Notes under the pieces: model-generated
What the model saw: the letters and a program-made list of their open reading frames with translations, nothing else
What the model was told of the DNA's origin: nothing
The model's database searches: none
Translations under genes and position numbers: made by a program
Shown here: positions 22,520-34,506 of the stretch, piece by piece
Numbering within the stretch: the first letter of the stretch is position 1
How the letters are laid out: each line of letters opens with the position of its first letter
Assembly: GCA_947034895.1 (NCBI GenBank)
Contig: OX344765.1
Span: forward strand, 8,437,001-8,501,000
Direction: 5' to 3'
Length of the DNA stretch: 64,000 nucleotides
Source of the DNA: Rhytidiadelphus loreus
Lineage: Eukaryota; Streptophyta; Bryopsida; Hypnales; Hylocomiaceae

Positions 22520-23705
22520 AAAAGGGGCGTGCCAAATTGTAATCTCGAAGCTCATGATATAGACGTACAGCTGATGTGCGTGGGAGTGAGTGTTCATGGT
22601 TCTGGAATTTGTTTGAATGAAGAATCGAAGTATCTGTTGAGCATGTACACTACAGTACTGTGGTGAAACGGGCCAGGGCCGAGGGAAGATCGGCCAGGCG
22701 AAGCGTGCCACGGAACCTCCGGATCCCGAAGTTTCAAAGTTCGGAAACCTACGTATGTCGAATTGGGTCCACTTGTCGCAGAAATGGGCCAAATTGTCTC
22801 ATCGTGCATGCACTGCAGGCGCAAGCAAAATGCAATAATGCACGAGCTCAAGGGCACGCTAAGCCAGTTGGTCACCTCTAGCTCTGCATCAAATTGAGCC
22901 GGAAAAATCTTATTGCAAATGTCATGAGCAATCGCTCGCTCGCGTTGTTCGAATGCATCGATAGCGATTATGCTGCATCGGAGTACTGTTTGTTGTGCAA
23001 CCGTAGAATCTGGAAATTTGAGAGAAAAAGGAACACAGATAGAGGAACCCGAGAAATTCTATGCGACAGTGAATGAGAAATCTAGCTAGGGCCGCCAATG
23101 TTGAAATCTGAACGAGAGCCCGACGGAGGTTGCGATATTTAGAGAGGGATACGTTATGCACATGAAAGTAGGACCGCCAGTGTTGAAATCCGAACGTACG
23201 AGAGCCTGACGGAGGTTGCGAGATTTAGGGGAGAGATACAGTATGTTATGGACATGAAAAGTGGAAATTTCTGGGAGTTTGGTTGCTGCGTCAGGGTGTG
23301 CGACGATGACGAAGGCGGGCGCAGCACCCAAAACAAGGAAAGCCGGAAAGCCGGGCTTGCACGATCACCGCCCATGGCCATTGGAGAAAAACCCAGTTTG
23401 CCAGACAAAAACGTTCGCCTGCTCTGAAACCCTCCAAAAAGTCTTCCCAACGTTCGGTACACGTGTAAGCTGCCCTGCTCATCGATTTCAAGGGGAGGGA
23501 GGAAACGAACGGAGGTTCATCTGAGATTTCCTCAAAATCGAAAGCCTAAAAGTCGTCAGGTTGTTGGAATTCGCACCTCAAATGCTCGCAGGCAAATAGT
23601 ACACACCAACCCAATTCCATCCAATATCCAGTTCAGTCCCCTACTTTTTGCCCAATTCCATTCAAGAAAAACATCCAAATTCATTCATTTTTTTTTTTTG
23701 GGACA
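22520..23705. repeat. Segmental duplicate S, copy 2 (GC-rich part)
   Basis: Matches 11388-12530. An internal tandem duplication of about 80 bp (23091-23168 and 23172-23255, both with GACGGAGGTTGCGA) is single in copy 1. The G-box-like ACACGTGT is retained near 23459. Confidence 0.6.
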
Positions 23706-24223
23706 AAATCAACAAAGTAATGCCTACAATGGGAAATCCCTATACAAATACTCATCAAAACCCTAACATACGAGATCAAGAGTTTAAAGTTGCATAAGGA
23801 GGATTCAAAGCTCAATGTAAAAGAAAACACAACTCAATATGAGTAGATTGAGTATTATCAATTATTGTCGTTCCAAAAAAATTACAAGTTGAACCAAAAT
23901 TCAAATGCAATCTATGATAAAAATTCTTGTAAGAATCAAAAGGGCCAAACAAGTAGTAACATGTCATGATTTGTAGGATACCTCTATTGTAGATTCATTT
24001 TTTCATGTGCAATAAATGACAGTTGCCATATGTGTCATGATACTGCAATCTTTCATCATAAAGTGAATGAAACATGCCACTACCTATTGCATGTTAATGA
24101 TTCCTCAAAATTAATATTGAAGGTAGGTTTGAAATCACTAAATTTACTATACTAGTAATCTTAGGTTATGTATGCAAAGAAGAATCTCAGTCACTACTTG
24201 CTTCTTGTAGCCATGGCTATTGA
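23706..24223. repeat. Segmental duplicate T, copy 3, and UGT 3' flank
   Basis: Same AT-rich block as 12531-12980 and 19910-21330. It runs directly into the UGT stop codon, so it is presumably the UGT 3' untranslated and downstream region. Confidence 0.5.
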
Positions 24224-27200
24224 CTACAATTCATCATCGATAGAAAGTGAGTAATTTGCTTGCCGCAAATGCTCTGCAAATGCTTTTATATTTCTAAAGG
24301 AGGAACCGGATTCAATCACACCTTGGTGCAGGACTTTGTTTAAGCGTATCGCATTATTCCTCAAAACCAGACCCTCCTTGTTAACCATTAAACGTTTGAC
24401 AGCATTTTCCACCTGATCTCTGGTGGCAAAAGTCTCAAAGCCACGCCGGACCTTGAAAGCAACTCCAACGACCTCCACAACCCACCTGCTCATAGCAACA
24501 ACAACATTAATTATCTCAATGCAAGAGAGTTTCATAGTCATGACATGTTTCAATTAGTTAAGGAGAGGCAGATCAAGACTGACAATGCTTGCTACTTATT
24601 TGTGAAAACTTCCAATGGAGTGGGTATGAAGCAGAAATTTCATTGGTTTGCCAATGAGAGAAATCTGAAGAAAAAAAATATCTACCACCATCCCATATTA
24701 ACTCAGTGTGTGCTGATCCATTGAACATAATCTAAATGCAAGAGAGTTTCAGTGTTGTGGCATGCTTGGCTTGGCTTAGCAATCAAAGAAGTCAAAGAAG
24801 TCAAACAAGCAGTGGAATTGACAGGCTCCTAGCTGGAATTCAAATAAGATTCTGTTCCAAATGACTCGCCACACCGTTGGTTCTATTCAGCGAATGATAC
24901 ATTATTCTGTACATTGTAATGCGAATCCAAACATCATGTAGTAGTGATACATTAGAGGGATAATATTGGAACACAGATATTTAGCGAAAAAAAGAAAACT
25001 CCCAAGCTTCTCTTGCTGATCGACTCAAAAGCTTCTCTTTCCTCTCTTTTCACGGCGGTCCCAAGGTGAAGGCCAGGACCTCATTCAGAAAAGAAGTTCG
25101 TTTACCATCGGGGGACACTTCACATCATGAAGGACAACACATAGAATGCACGGTGTAGATAGACAGGAAGTGGGGTAGTACCTGGAATTCATCCTTTGTT
25201 CAGCCTGAACGGGCCATGTTAGCATTGGCACACATCCACTAATGCTTTCGACTATAGAATTCCATCCACAATGAGTCACGAAGCCGCCAGTGGCAGGGTG
25301 TTGCAGGATCTCCACTTGGGGGGCCCAACTTACAATAACACCACGGCCTTGAGTTCTCTTTGTAAAGCCTGCCAAACACAACCACTCCACAGAACTTAAT
25401 AAGAATCCCAAAAACAATGGCTACGATGACCGTGTTTGGATCACATGAAGTAACCGCACGCAATTGAAACACCGACCTAAATGGGACATTCCGAATTCAA
25501 CCACGAGGAGAACAAAGCAACTTTGGGAATATACACAGGTCTCAACAATAGAACTCGAGTCGCTTCTAGATCATCTGACGATAAAACTTGGGAACCGAAA
25601 AATTTCTGCACATGGCATCCAAATGATGCGTTCTGGGGTTCCTTGGAATACTATTACCTTCACCAACAGGAATGCTTAACAAATCTGAATATTCTTATGA
25701 TAGAAACTATGCTCACCGCTTCAACTTTAGCATTAGGTGTAGTTTCAAGAAGAGAGGGAAAAGAGTTCAGCTACCTGGGAGCAAATGATCAAAATCAATC
25801 GCAGCCACGCCAGGAGGGGGTCGCACCGCCCAGATGAAGCGTTGATCACTGGCTTCCAGACCTAACCCCAGCTCTATCATTTGAGAGTCTGATAAATCCA
25901 CAACGGAGCCGAAGGCAACGTAGACGACTGACGATTGGGGCTGCTGATCAAGCCATTTCAGTACCGGATCCTTTTTCACAATCGTAGCAGCTCGTTCTTC
26001 GCTAAAAATATCTTTGGGGAGGACAGAATCTGATAATAAAGGCCCGACAGGAATGATTCTCTGAAGCTGAACTCCATAAAGAGGATATCACGTCAGTCAC
26101 TCATCTTAGTTCACAATCTGCAGTTGAATTATTAGACCTTAAAATTGAAGGTTTAGAATTCACTCTCATTGCCTGGAGCACACATGCGAACTATGTCATA
26201 TCTAGTCAGTATTTCGGGACCGTAGACAGTCAGATCCAGATTATATGATTTCATCCTATCTATGCGGATGTCGGAACAAAGAACAAATCTGAAGGAATGT
26301 TCAGTACCTTGGAAGATGGGGTGCCTACTTGGTAGTACTCGTTGAGAGCGTCAAATACAGATGACTCGATTTCATATAGTGAGTTTACAAGCAGACCAGA
26401 TACATCCTCGAGTATACATCTTGAAATTTCCATTATGAACTGGTACTTGAGCGCAGACCTCTGCATAGGTTCAACAAAATCCAGTGGGTGGAGAGGTGGT
26501 ATGCAGGGTAATTCCACAGGCTTAAGCTTCTCGGCTTGGAACTGGTCGATCGGTATTATCTCTTGAGCGTGCAGAACGGGTGCATGAAGCACCAACGAAA
26601 GCGCTGCTGCTGTGTTTGCCCACAGAATATAACTGCACATCCATAAGCCAAATCTCTTCTCTTCAACACATAGGACTACTTGCACAATTTAGCTACTGAT
26701 TTAATCAAGAATTTATTTATGAAATTTTTTGATTAAGAATACAAAGTAAATGTACTCCACAGAAGGCCCAAGTCATTTCTTATCACCAGAATCAGGTCCA
26801 AAAGTAAACAAAAATCGAACTAAACAAGTCCCCGCATAACCTACTCGAAACAGCCAAAAATAAACTGGAGGGACCTCCTAAGTAAGTGCTTTAGAGATCT
26901 AGAACAATTCACAGCCATAGAATCGAATTGCAGATTCAAAATTCTCTGTCATCATTGACCTCAAAAGTCGTGTATAAATTTATTTGATTTACGACATGAG
27001 CAGGCCTAAACTCATGTAGAAACGAAATAGGGATGGATTCTGAGAGGTTTTAATCACCTGCTGATATGGAGAGGCTTCGTAATCTTCAATGCCCACGTCA
27101 CGAATATGCCAATGATAGCACAGGAGGGTGGTGCCCAGTCTTGAGGAAATTTCACCAAGCCTTCCAAAGACTCCGTCATAGCTTTCTTCGTTCTCTCCTC

Positions 27201-27689
27201 TGCAGTCTGCACCAGCAGCGAGTGGCTATCGCTGGGTTTGTACTCTTCCCCGTTGGGAACAGCCACCACCCGGAGCCTTGGCGTCTCGTCACCCAAATGG
27301 CCAGTGGCCTGCAAAAGAGTTCCACACGATTCAACTCCTTCACTTGTTGTGGTATGATTGAGGCCCAAACAATTCATGGCATTCAAATGACCCCAATTTG
27401 ATGGATTCCACTGTGAAAAAATTAATTCAGGCGGGGCTAACTTTGGTATGATCGCCAGGAATGATCAGTGAAGAACATTGCATGATTGTGTTGTACAGAG
27501 AAGAAATCACAGCAGCACCAATACCTTGAGCTTGGAGATAACGCTCTCGGCGTTAATATAAGATACGTGAACCCCAGCGGCGCAAAGCTTCTTTGCAAGG
27601 ACGAGATGTGGCACGGCATGGCTCACCATAGGCCCCGCAATCACCACTACATGGGGTGTGTCATCCTCTACCGGAATTTCCAACCCCAT
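24224..27689 (-). CDS. UDP-glycosyltransferase (family 1), six exons, intact
   Basis: Transfers a sugar from a UDP-sugar to a small-molecule acceptor, normally in the cytosol. Exons on the minus strand: 27689-27525, 27308-27058, 26653-26308, 26066-25775, 25368-25182, 24485-24224. All junctions are GT-AG and all phases agree, giving 1503 nt and 500 residues, normal for the family. His24 in [10 protein letters not shown] takes the place of the catalytic base. The 44-residue PSPG box spans residues 366-409 from WAPQ to the final Gln, which usually marks UDP-glucose preference; HCGWNS is intact. The usual acidic partner of the catalytic His (SCxxxD) is Gly122 here. Plant UGTs usually have zero or one intron, so five is odd. 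The acceptor substrate cannot be told. Confidence 0.9.
26797..26924. other. 128-bp insertion or deletion in UGT intron 2, with CAG repeats at its edges
   Basis: The copied UGT fragment at 37.4-37.9 kb lacks this stretch, joining CAG to CCATAG directly. CAG occurs at both borders in the intron. Either a small insertion with a 3-bp duplication or a deletion through microhomology in the copy. Confidence 0.5.
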
Positions 27690-29411
27690 AACTCCTGGCT
27701 CTGCAAAACAATGATCAACTTGAAAGAGCAACAGAAAACCACGTACAGCTTTTAAGAAACAGCAGCGCAGTGCAATATTCAAGCGTAATCGTAGAACACC
27801 ATTTATCCCCAACGTCACGGCGGCGGACTCTTGGGATTGCAGGAAGACTTCTGTGAGCTCAATTTATGACATGATTCTTTGAATTTTTTTTGGAGGAGAG
27901 GAAATCACAAGTAGCTTTTGTGGAGTATATTTTTTATTTCAATCAAACAGTGCTTGGGAGCAACAGTTATGTCACCCGAAGTCCATCCAGAAGTCCAACC
28001 AGAAGTTTAAGAGGCAGCCCAATAAGAATCGCAAAAAGATGAATTTCTTTTTAAAGATTCTGCTTTCAAATATTATATTTTTGTTTAGCATGTGAAGCAT
28101 TGATTCAATCCATCAGTACTAGTGATGAGAAAGTTATGAACAACCTCGTTTGGGGGGCAACCTAAACATCCTCTTCAATGAATAACTTAGAGGATTCATT
28201 TTCAAATGCAATTTTAACAATTCTTTCCAAAAGAATTGTTAGACAAGGTTAAATCTGCTTGCTTGAACAATCTAACCATTGGGACTATTGTGTTTGAATT
28301 CCATCTTACAATTATTAACGATTTGTTTTTTTGTTCAATTTTGAACCTATTTCTACTTAACAATTTTTAAATGAGTGAAAATTAAGTGTATTTTCTTGGA
28401 ATGTTTTTCCTAGACTTTCAACTCAATTCTCCAACGTAAAAAATTAGAAATTCAAAATTAGTAGTGTAAAAATTATAAGCTACAAATGATTCAAAGGCAA
28501 AATATTTAGTTAAGTAGGGTGCAAAAAACTTGTTTTCTTCAGTTTAAATGCAGATAATAGGTCTTTCAATCTACAAGGTCAAAGTTTTTGAAGTTTCTTC
28601 CACAAATCCTCATAATAGTCTAGTGCAAGATCCTACGATTAAATATGAAAAAAAAAAAAAATTTAAACTTTTTTTGCTTTTTGCAATAGAAGTGTCCGTT
28701 TTTAATGGGGGGGGGGGTTTATGAAAGAAGGCCTCGAGACTGTAGAAGTTAATCCTTAGAATTAATGTCCAAGGCCTATTTTGATCTTCTTGGAATTTGC
28801 TCTAAATTGAACAAAATGCCAACATTTTAATAAGTTGTATCAACTTTTTTGAATTGTAATTGTACAAATTCAAACTAGACATGTCAGAGATCTCATAGGA
28901 AAAGAAAAGACAATAGTATCACTTTTGGGGTGAAGGATTATAATAATAATGTTTGACCATGAAGGTGTTAAAACTACAAAAGTGACGTGAAGTCTTTCAA
29001 TCCTCTTTTCACAAATTGAATCTAAAAAGTTGGTGACAAAAAAAAACTGAGGTTAAAGGGCCTAGCATGTATAACCTCAATCAATTTATAGCTTCTTAAA
29101 ATTTACTCTATAATTTTTTTAATTGAATTTTGAATGTGATTTTTTCTCCAAGATCTAGAGTGTAAATGAGACTCATTTCCAAGAGCTCTGAACACTATGG
29201 GAAGTCAAGATTGCAATGGTTACCCTTGCACAAAATCTTGAATAGAAAAATCACTATCATTTATTTTCAAGATCGGATATTTTATGCTAAAGCTAGACTT
29301 CAAGAAGAACTTTCCAAAAATACAAACTACTAAAAATAGCAACTTGGTTAGGTTTTATTTAACTTCAAAGTTTTGCAAACACCACATTTTGGTGCCTCGG
29401 GCATTCAGGGG
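27690..29411. other. UGT upstream region filled with AT-rich transposon DNA
   Basis: Holds the probable acceptor of a leader intron (TTTTGCAG at about 27700) and, from about 27.9 kb, AT-rich DNA typical of the TTAA family (ATTTCAATCAAACAGTGC-type blocks). It ends at GGCATTCAGGGGTTAA (29400-29415). The left end of this element (E3) is not clear. A run of 11 G lies at 28707-28717. Confidence 0.4.
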
Positions 29412-30315
29412 TTAACCCCTAAAGCCCCATTGTCCCCTCGGGGGACAATTTGGAATTCGGGTAGGTTCCTATGGGCTGAAATTTTACCCTAATTTTTTGA
29501 AACTTTTTTTGAATATAGAAAATTTGATAAGCTTTGTGAGAATATAATTTTTATTTCAATTGGTGCCTAGAAGCAAAAGTTATATTGCAAAAAGCCTAGA
29601 ACTGAACTCAATGGGCAACACAAAATATATTGCAAAAATTCAAAATAAATTTAAAAAAATAAAATTTCTCAAAGATTATATTTTTATCTACATTTGAAGC
29701 TTTTATTCATTCCATTTTGATTAGTGATGTGAAAGTTATGAACAATCTTATTTTTTGGGCAATCTAAGTATCTTTTTGAAAAAAAAACCCTTATAGGATT
29801 CATTTCAGAATGCAATTTTCAAATTTTTTCAAATTCTTTTTTTGAAAAGGTTAAGTTTTCTTGCTAAAAGCCTAGAACAATCTCACCATTGGATTATTGT
29901 ATTTCAATCCCATCATTCTAACAATTTAGTTTTTCTTTCAATCTTGAACCTACTTCTACTTGACAATTTTTTGAATTTTTTTCCCTAAACTCCCAACTCA
30001 ATTCTTCAACACAATGAATTTTTAATTCAAATTTCATAGTAGACATTTTTTCCACAAATAGAGGTCAAAGTCATCTAAAATTGCAGTCTAGTGTTCAAAA
30101 AACTTGTTTTTTCAACTTTGAATGCTCATATCTCTCAATCTGTACGGTCAAACTTCATGATTTTCTTACCACATAATCTCAAACAAGTAAAGTTCAAGAT
30201 CCTACGGTTCAGTTCCAAGAAAATTATTTTTTGGGTTTTTTTGGACAAACGCAGTAGAAATGGCAGTTTTGAGTGCTTTTTGCCAGAAAAATGGCCTTGG
30301 GACTTTACGGGGTAA
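29412..30315. mobile_element. TTAA-flanked element E4 (904 bp), abutting E3
   Basis: Starts TTAACCCCTAAAGCCCC and ends GGGACTTTACGGGGTAA (one base off TTAA). It shares its left TTAA (29412-29415) with the end of the preceding element, giving the junction GGGGTTAACCCC. The left end carries the GTCCCCTCGGGGGACAA hairpin block. Non-coding. Confidence 0.6.
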
Positions 30316-30407
30316 TGCAAAGAAAATCCAAATGATCTCTTTCCTCAGAGGTCGGTCTAAACCAATCCTTCCCTTCTCATGAAATTTCAATACAACACGA
30401 ATCTTAC

Positions 30408-30518
30408 AGGAAGTACAGAGTGCGCACCATTGCCAGAGCTGATCGCAAAAGAAACGACAGCAGCGAGAAGCAGCAGCACCGTCGAAGTAGCCCTCGTGAA
30501 CACCACTTTGGTCGCCAT
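30408..30518 (-). CDS. Signal-peptide-like first exon, possibly of the UGT gene
   Basis: ATG 30518 opens 37 codons ending at a good donor (CCT then GTAAGA at 30407). The peptide has a basic start, a hydrophobic core of about 16 residues and a Ser/Gly-rich end: a classical signal peptide or membrane anchor. A TATA-like GATATATC lies at 30636-30643. Joining phase 0 to an acceptor just before the UGT ATG (CAGAG then CCAGGAGTTATG) would keep the frame and fuse a signal peptide to the UGT. Plant UGTs normally lack one. It may instead be the first exon of another, lost gene. The intron would be about 2.7 kb. Confidence 0.4.
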
Positions 30519-32157
30519 CGATATCGGAGCCTTGATTGCAGCAAAATAGAAGCAAAAGTCTAGAAACCAAGGAGAAAACGTTGCGGATTCTGATCGACTG
30601 ACTTTGAATGGCACCGGCTAGCGTCTGATCACCGATATATCTCGCTAAGATTTCACTGAAAAATTGGCGAACTACGAACTACGAACTTCGCTTAACTTAA
30701 CTTGAAGCTTCGAAGCCGAACAAGCTAGATTGAAGCTCGTGTAGACTCGCTCGCGCGGCCTGTCAAGGATTTGAAGAAAATCTGGTGCCGAACGATGTGT
30801 ACTGTACTGCTCTACGTACGTACTCACAGACTAAGCACTTTCTGAATATTGGGATGAGCGAGTGGTTTGCAAAATGGGAGAAACTGATTATTACGTACTT
30901 ACCCGGCCAGAGCTGACTGTAATGTACTATCTAGAGAATTGGGATCTGTACTGAGGGCTTCTGCAGTTGGGTGTTCCATCGCTGTTCGTTTGAATTGGTA
31001 CTGGCATTTTCAATTACTGTTCAACTTTACTTCCGGCGTAAGTTACTCACACAGTTTCAGTGATCCCAAAATTCGACATACCTCCCTAGATGCCTGTGAG
31101 GGAATAATCAGTTAATGCAAGGATTGGGGATGGCTGAAGAGATCATTTTGTTCCCTGTGGAGATCCCCTTTTCAAGGATGCAACAACGAATCCCTGCCTC
31201 ATTTGTAAACAATGTTCAGTAAAATACTGGAGGGTTTGAGAACTTCCGGCATGCCACTGTCTGAGTCTCCGGGTAGTGACTCGTTTGGGATCATTTGATG
31301 TCAGTTGCAAGGGTATCCTCAATAGATTCCGGAAATTCGCCCGCAAAGTGGCGTCCACTAGCTGAAGTGCTAATGACATTCATGGGAAGCATATTCTACC
31401 TGTAATTGCATTTTAAGAAAACAGAACGGCATGCCGGTCGCCGCTAAGGAGTGCTTTATCAACTGTAACACGGCGCAGTCTTGATAGGCTGGAATAAAAA
31501 CTTCTGCCCAAGGCAGGCATCGTTCTTGAGAGAGCACACGAATTTCACTGAAATGTCACGAAGACTTCCTTCATTTTCCTCGATACCCTTCGCTGTGGGC
31601 ACTCAAAAGCTTCACGAAATCTTGATACATGTCACTCAGCATAAGCTGAATTCTAAAAAAATACACGGCACTCTATGCAGTTTTATTGACAGTGAGCGAT
31701 CATAAATTCACAGAGCATTGTCCACTGGACTGGATGGATGAAAACAATGCAACCCTCCGTCTGCAACTCAACTGAATCACTCTTCCAATACATACATCGT
31801 CCAGAAATTGGATGTCAAAGGCATAAGGGTTAAGGTAAGTAGGTAACTACACCTAATTACATCCAAATAAGAAATTGAGCATTGCTGTATTTTATTTTTA
31901 ATTTCCAATCTTGTTGGAAGTTAATAGAGTAATTATTTTTTTGTATTCTCCTCCTATGCAACTAGAACATTTTATGAATAATAAACTAAAAACTCTTAAA
32001 GTGTTCAAAATAGGTGCATTCAAAAGCGACCCACAACTCTCATGAATAGAAACAATACGTTTTAGGCAAGAATCTATAGGGAATTAGGGATGAGCTTTAG
32101 AAAGGGATCACAACTTGGTGCAATTTATCACCTTTAGTTAATCCTTTAACACCTTGA
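30519..32157. other. Promoter side and mixed-composition intergenic DNA
   Basis: The part at 30688-30855 is duplicated inverted at 32252-32395. From 31085 to 31720 the DNA is less AT-rich, with short frames on the minus strand, but I recognise no protein. Confidence 0.3.
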
Positions 32158-32251
32158 TCATTTTTCATTTTTCAAATCTTTGTACATTATTGCATATATC
32201 TTTGTACAAATGTATTTACTTACCTCAATAACATTGTTTTGGTCATAAAGA

Positions 32252-32395
32252 AAGTTGCTCCCAATGTTCACAAAGTAGTATATGAGTACTGCAACACACA
32301 ACGTTGGACACCCAAATTTCTTCAAATCCTTGACAGGATGAGCGAGTCTACACGAGAGCTTCAATCTTGTTCTGCTTCGAAGTTTCAAGCGAAGT
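32252..32395 (-). repeat. Inverted copy of UGT upstream DNA
   Basis: Reverse-complement match to 30688-30855, sharing GTGTAGACTCGCTC and TGTCAAGGATTTGAAGAAA. Diverged, with indels. Confidence 0.6.
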
Positions 32396-32617
32396 ACATC
32401 TGTGGGTGCCAATTTCTTATTGTTTCCCCAAACTACTTTGAACATTCCAAGTTATATGCATGTCGACAATCTTTTGTCATCTTCTATCTCCTAGAGCTTT
32501 TATACAAGGGAATAAAATTTAAATACCTTTATAAATTAGAAAGAAAACATCATGCAAAGTGGCAATGACATGATGGCAAAGTACCTTTGATCAATTTCAC
32601 CTCTAATTACTTATGTT

Positions 32618-32885
32618 TTGATTGTTGATTGCATCAGTTTTAGTCTAAAACACCATCAATTAGAAGTTGTGTCCAGGACTTGCAACTACAACAGGCAAAT
32701 GGCAGAGAGATCATTCTCACTTGGTGAACATTGCTCTAACTTCTTTGATTTGAAGCATGAGTGCATGAGTTATTTGCCTCTCTCTAGTCTTTTGTTATTT
32801 GACCAAGTTAGAATGTCAATTTTCTGAGGTTTGCCCTCCTGGATGCCCGCATTGTGAATTTCAGATGGTAGCATTTCTAGATGGC
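32618..32885 (+). repeat. Inverted copy of DNA 3' of the B3 gene
   Basis: Matches 40909-41220 on the opposite strand, including GCATGAGTGCATGAGTTATTT. The shared short frame in both copies is open but has no recognisable domain. Confidence 0.55.
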
Positions 32886-32889
32886 AACA

Positions 32890-34497
32890 TTCCAACAACA
32901 ACAACAACGATTTCGGAAGAAAATAGCGTGAAATAACATTGTATGTGTCTCCTTGAGTTTACATTGCACCAATGCCTGAAACTTCATTAGGGCAAGGACA
33001 TTCAAGATTGATTTCTTCCATATGATCACCTTAGAATGGAAGTTGTGTCATCCTACTAGACTAATCTATGCCTACTTGATGTTGAAGTTTAGTATGAACT
33101 TATTGTTGAAACTTCACATGCAATACGATTTACTCAATCATCTAAGGTTTTACAAGTCATATGTCTAAAACATGAAAAGCTCAATCATTCCAATGCTTAT
33201 TGGATGATTTTAGGTGAAGACCTAGTTATGTTTGCTAGTGCTACAAGGTTGCTAGTTGGTGGCATTCATGGTGCAAACCTTACATAAACATCAACAAATA
33301 TTTTGGTATTTTTTTTAGTATCTAAAATCAAAAGTGAAGGACGACATCAAGGTATGGTACTAGAATTGACGTCCAAGGCATGGCTTGCTCTCAAACACCT
33401 CATTTTCTACTTGAATTTGATCGGATCCTCAAATGTTAAATCCTAAACCCAGCATATATTACTTCTCAAGTCCTTGAGGGGCTTGGATTCTCTTAGAGAT
33501 TGATGATCATATCTCTTTAGTAGTCATTAATAATTTCAACATTGACTATTGAACAAATTTACATCACAAACTAGCTTTGGCTTAGAAGCTTGAAGCCCTG
33601 GAGGAGGACTGGCAATTTTACTAAGATCAAATGTTGATTATGCCCATTGATTTAGGAAGAATTTTTGTTGATGTTTGCGTCGTCAGTGGGGTAAATTGAA
33701 CTTAGGGTTCCTCATTAAAGTCCTTAATCATATATAACATTGTGTTTTTTTTGTGACACTGGCTACAAATTGAATGCACTCAATTATTGGCGAAACTTGG
33801 ATATGACGTAGCCATATCCAAATTCAAATATTGATATGACACTTGTGACTTGGTGAAATAACTTACTAAAGTGTCTACTGGTAGTATTAATTGCTCGATT
33901 AATTGAAAATTACGTTCTGGATGCATGTTTGGAAACCTTTGTTTAACCTAGCTTGTCTCAATTTGATGCATAAAGAGTTTTTCCTCACTGCTTATTTTAT
34001 TTGGCGATGCATAATTTAGGGATCTTCATTAGTAAATCCCAAATGTGGATCATAGAAGATAATATACATTGCATGCATATGTATCTTGTTATTGCAATTA
34101 CTTGTGCTTGTAGTAGCCCTATTGTCAGAATGATCTTCTAGCTACTCCAAAGTAGAGATTTATGGTTATATCAAGGGTTTTCATTCCCATCAAGATTATG
34201 AGATTATAATAGTAGAGTTGAATAACAAAAGATTCTACACTTCAATCATTGACCTATAGCTATGTTGCATATCATGGAGCCTTTTTTCTTTGTCAATATT
34301 ACATATCTGCAATGGAGAGTTTGTGTTAGGCTTGAAGCTTAAAAAGAGTTTGCAAGGCAAGGTCTATTTTTTCATGGCCCTGACTGTGACACATTGTTAG
34401 CTTGTCTTGATGGTGAAGTAGGTGATTAGGCACAGTGATTAGAATATCAATTGATGAAAAAACCAATCTAGAGATGTTGAAAGTCAAATCTAAGATT
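32890..34497. other. Intergenic AT-rich DNA
   Basis: Only short broken frames. The part 34075-34497 is an inverted relative of 60835-61275. Nothing else recognised; possibly old retroelement debris. Confidence 0.3.
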
Positions 34498-34506
34498 AGA
34501 AATCCA

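Noticed and set aside
22940..22975. TTCGAATGC-containing stretch as a tRNA arm
   Set aside because: No acceptor stem or anticodon arm can be paired around it.
25464..25837. Plus-strand frames across the UGT locus
   Set aside because: Antisense to UGT exon 4 and intron 4; shadows of the real gene.
32158..32445. 95-codon minus-strand frame
   Set aside because: Overlaps the inverted copy of UGT upstream DNA, which is non-coding at its source.
33060..33300. Possible Copia retrotransposon coding remnant
   Set aside because: A few residues look suggestive, but every frame is broken and no reverse-transcriptase, RNase H or integrase motif can be shown.
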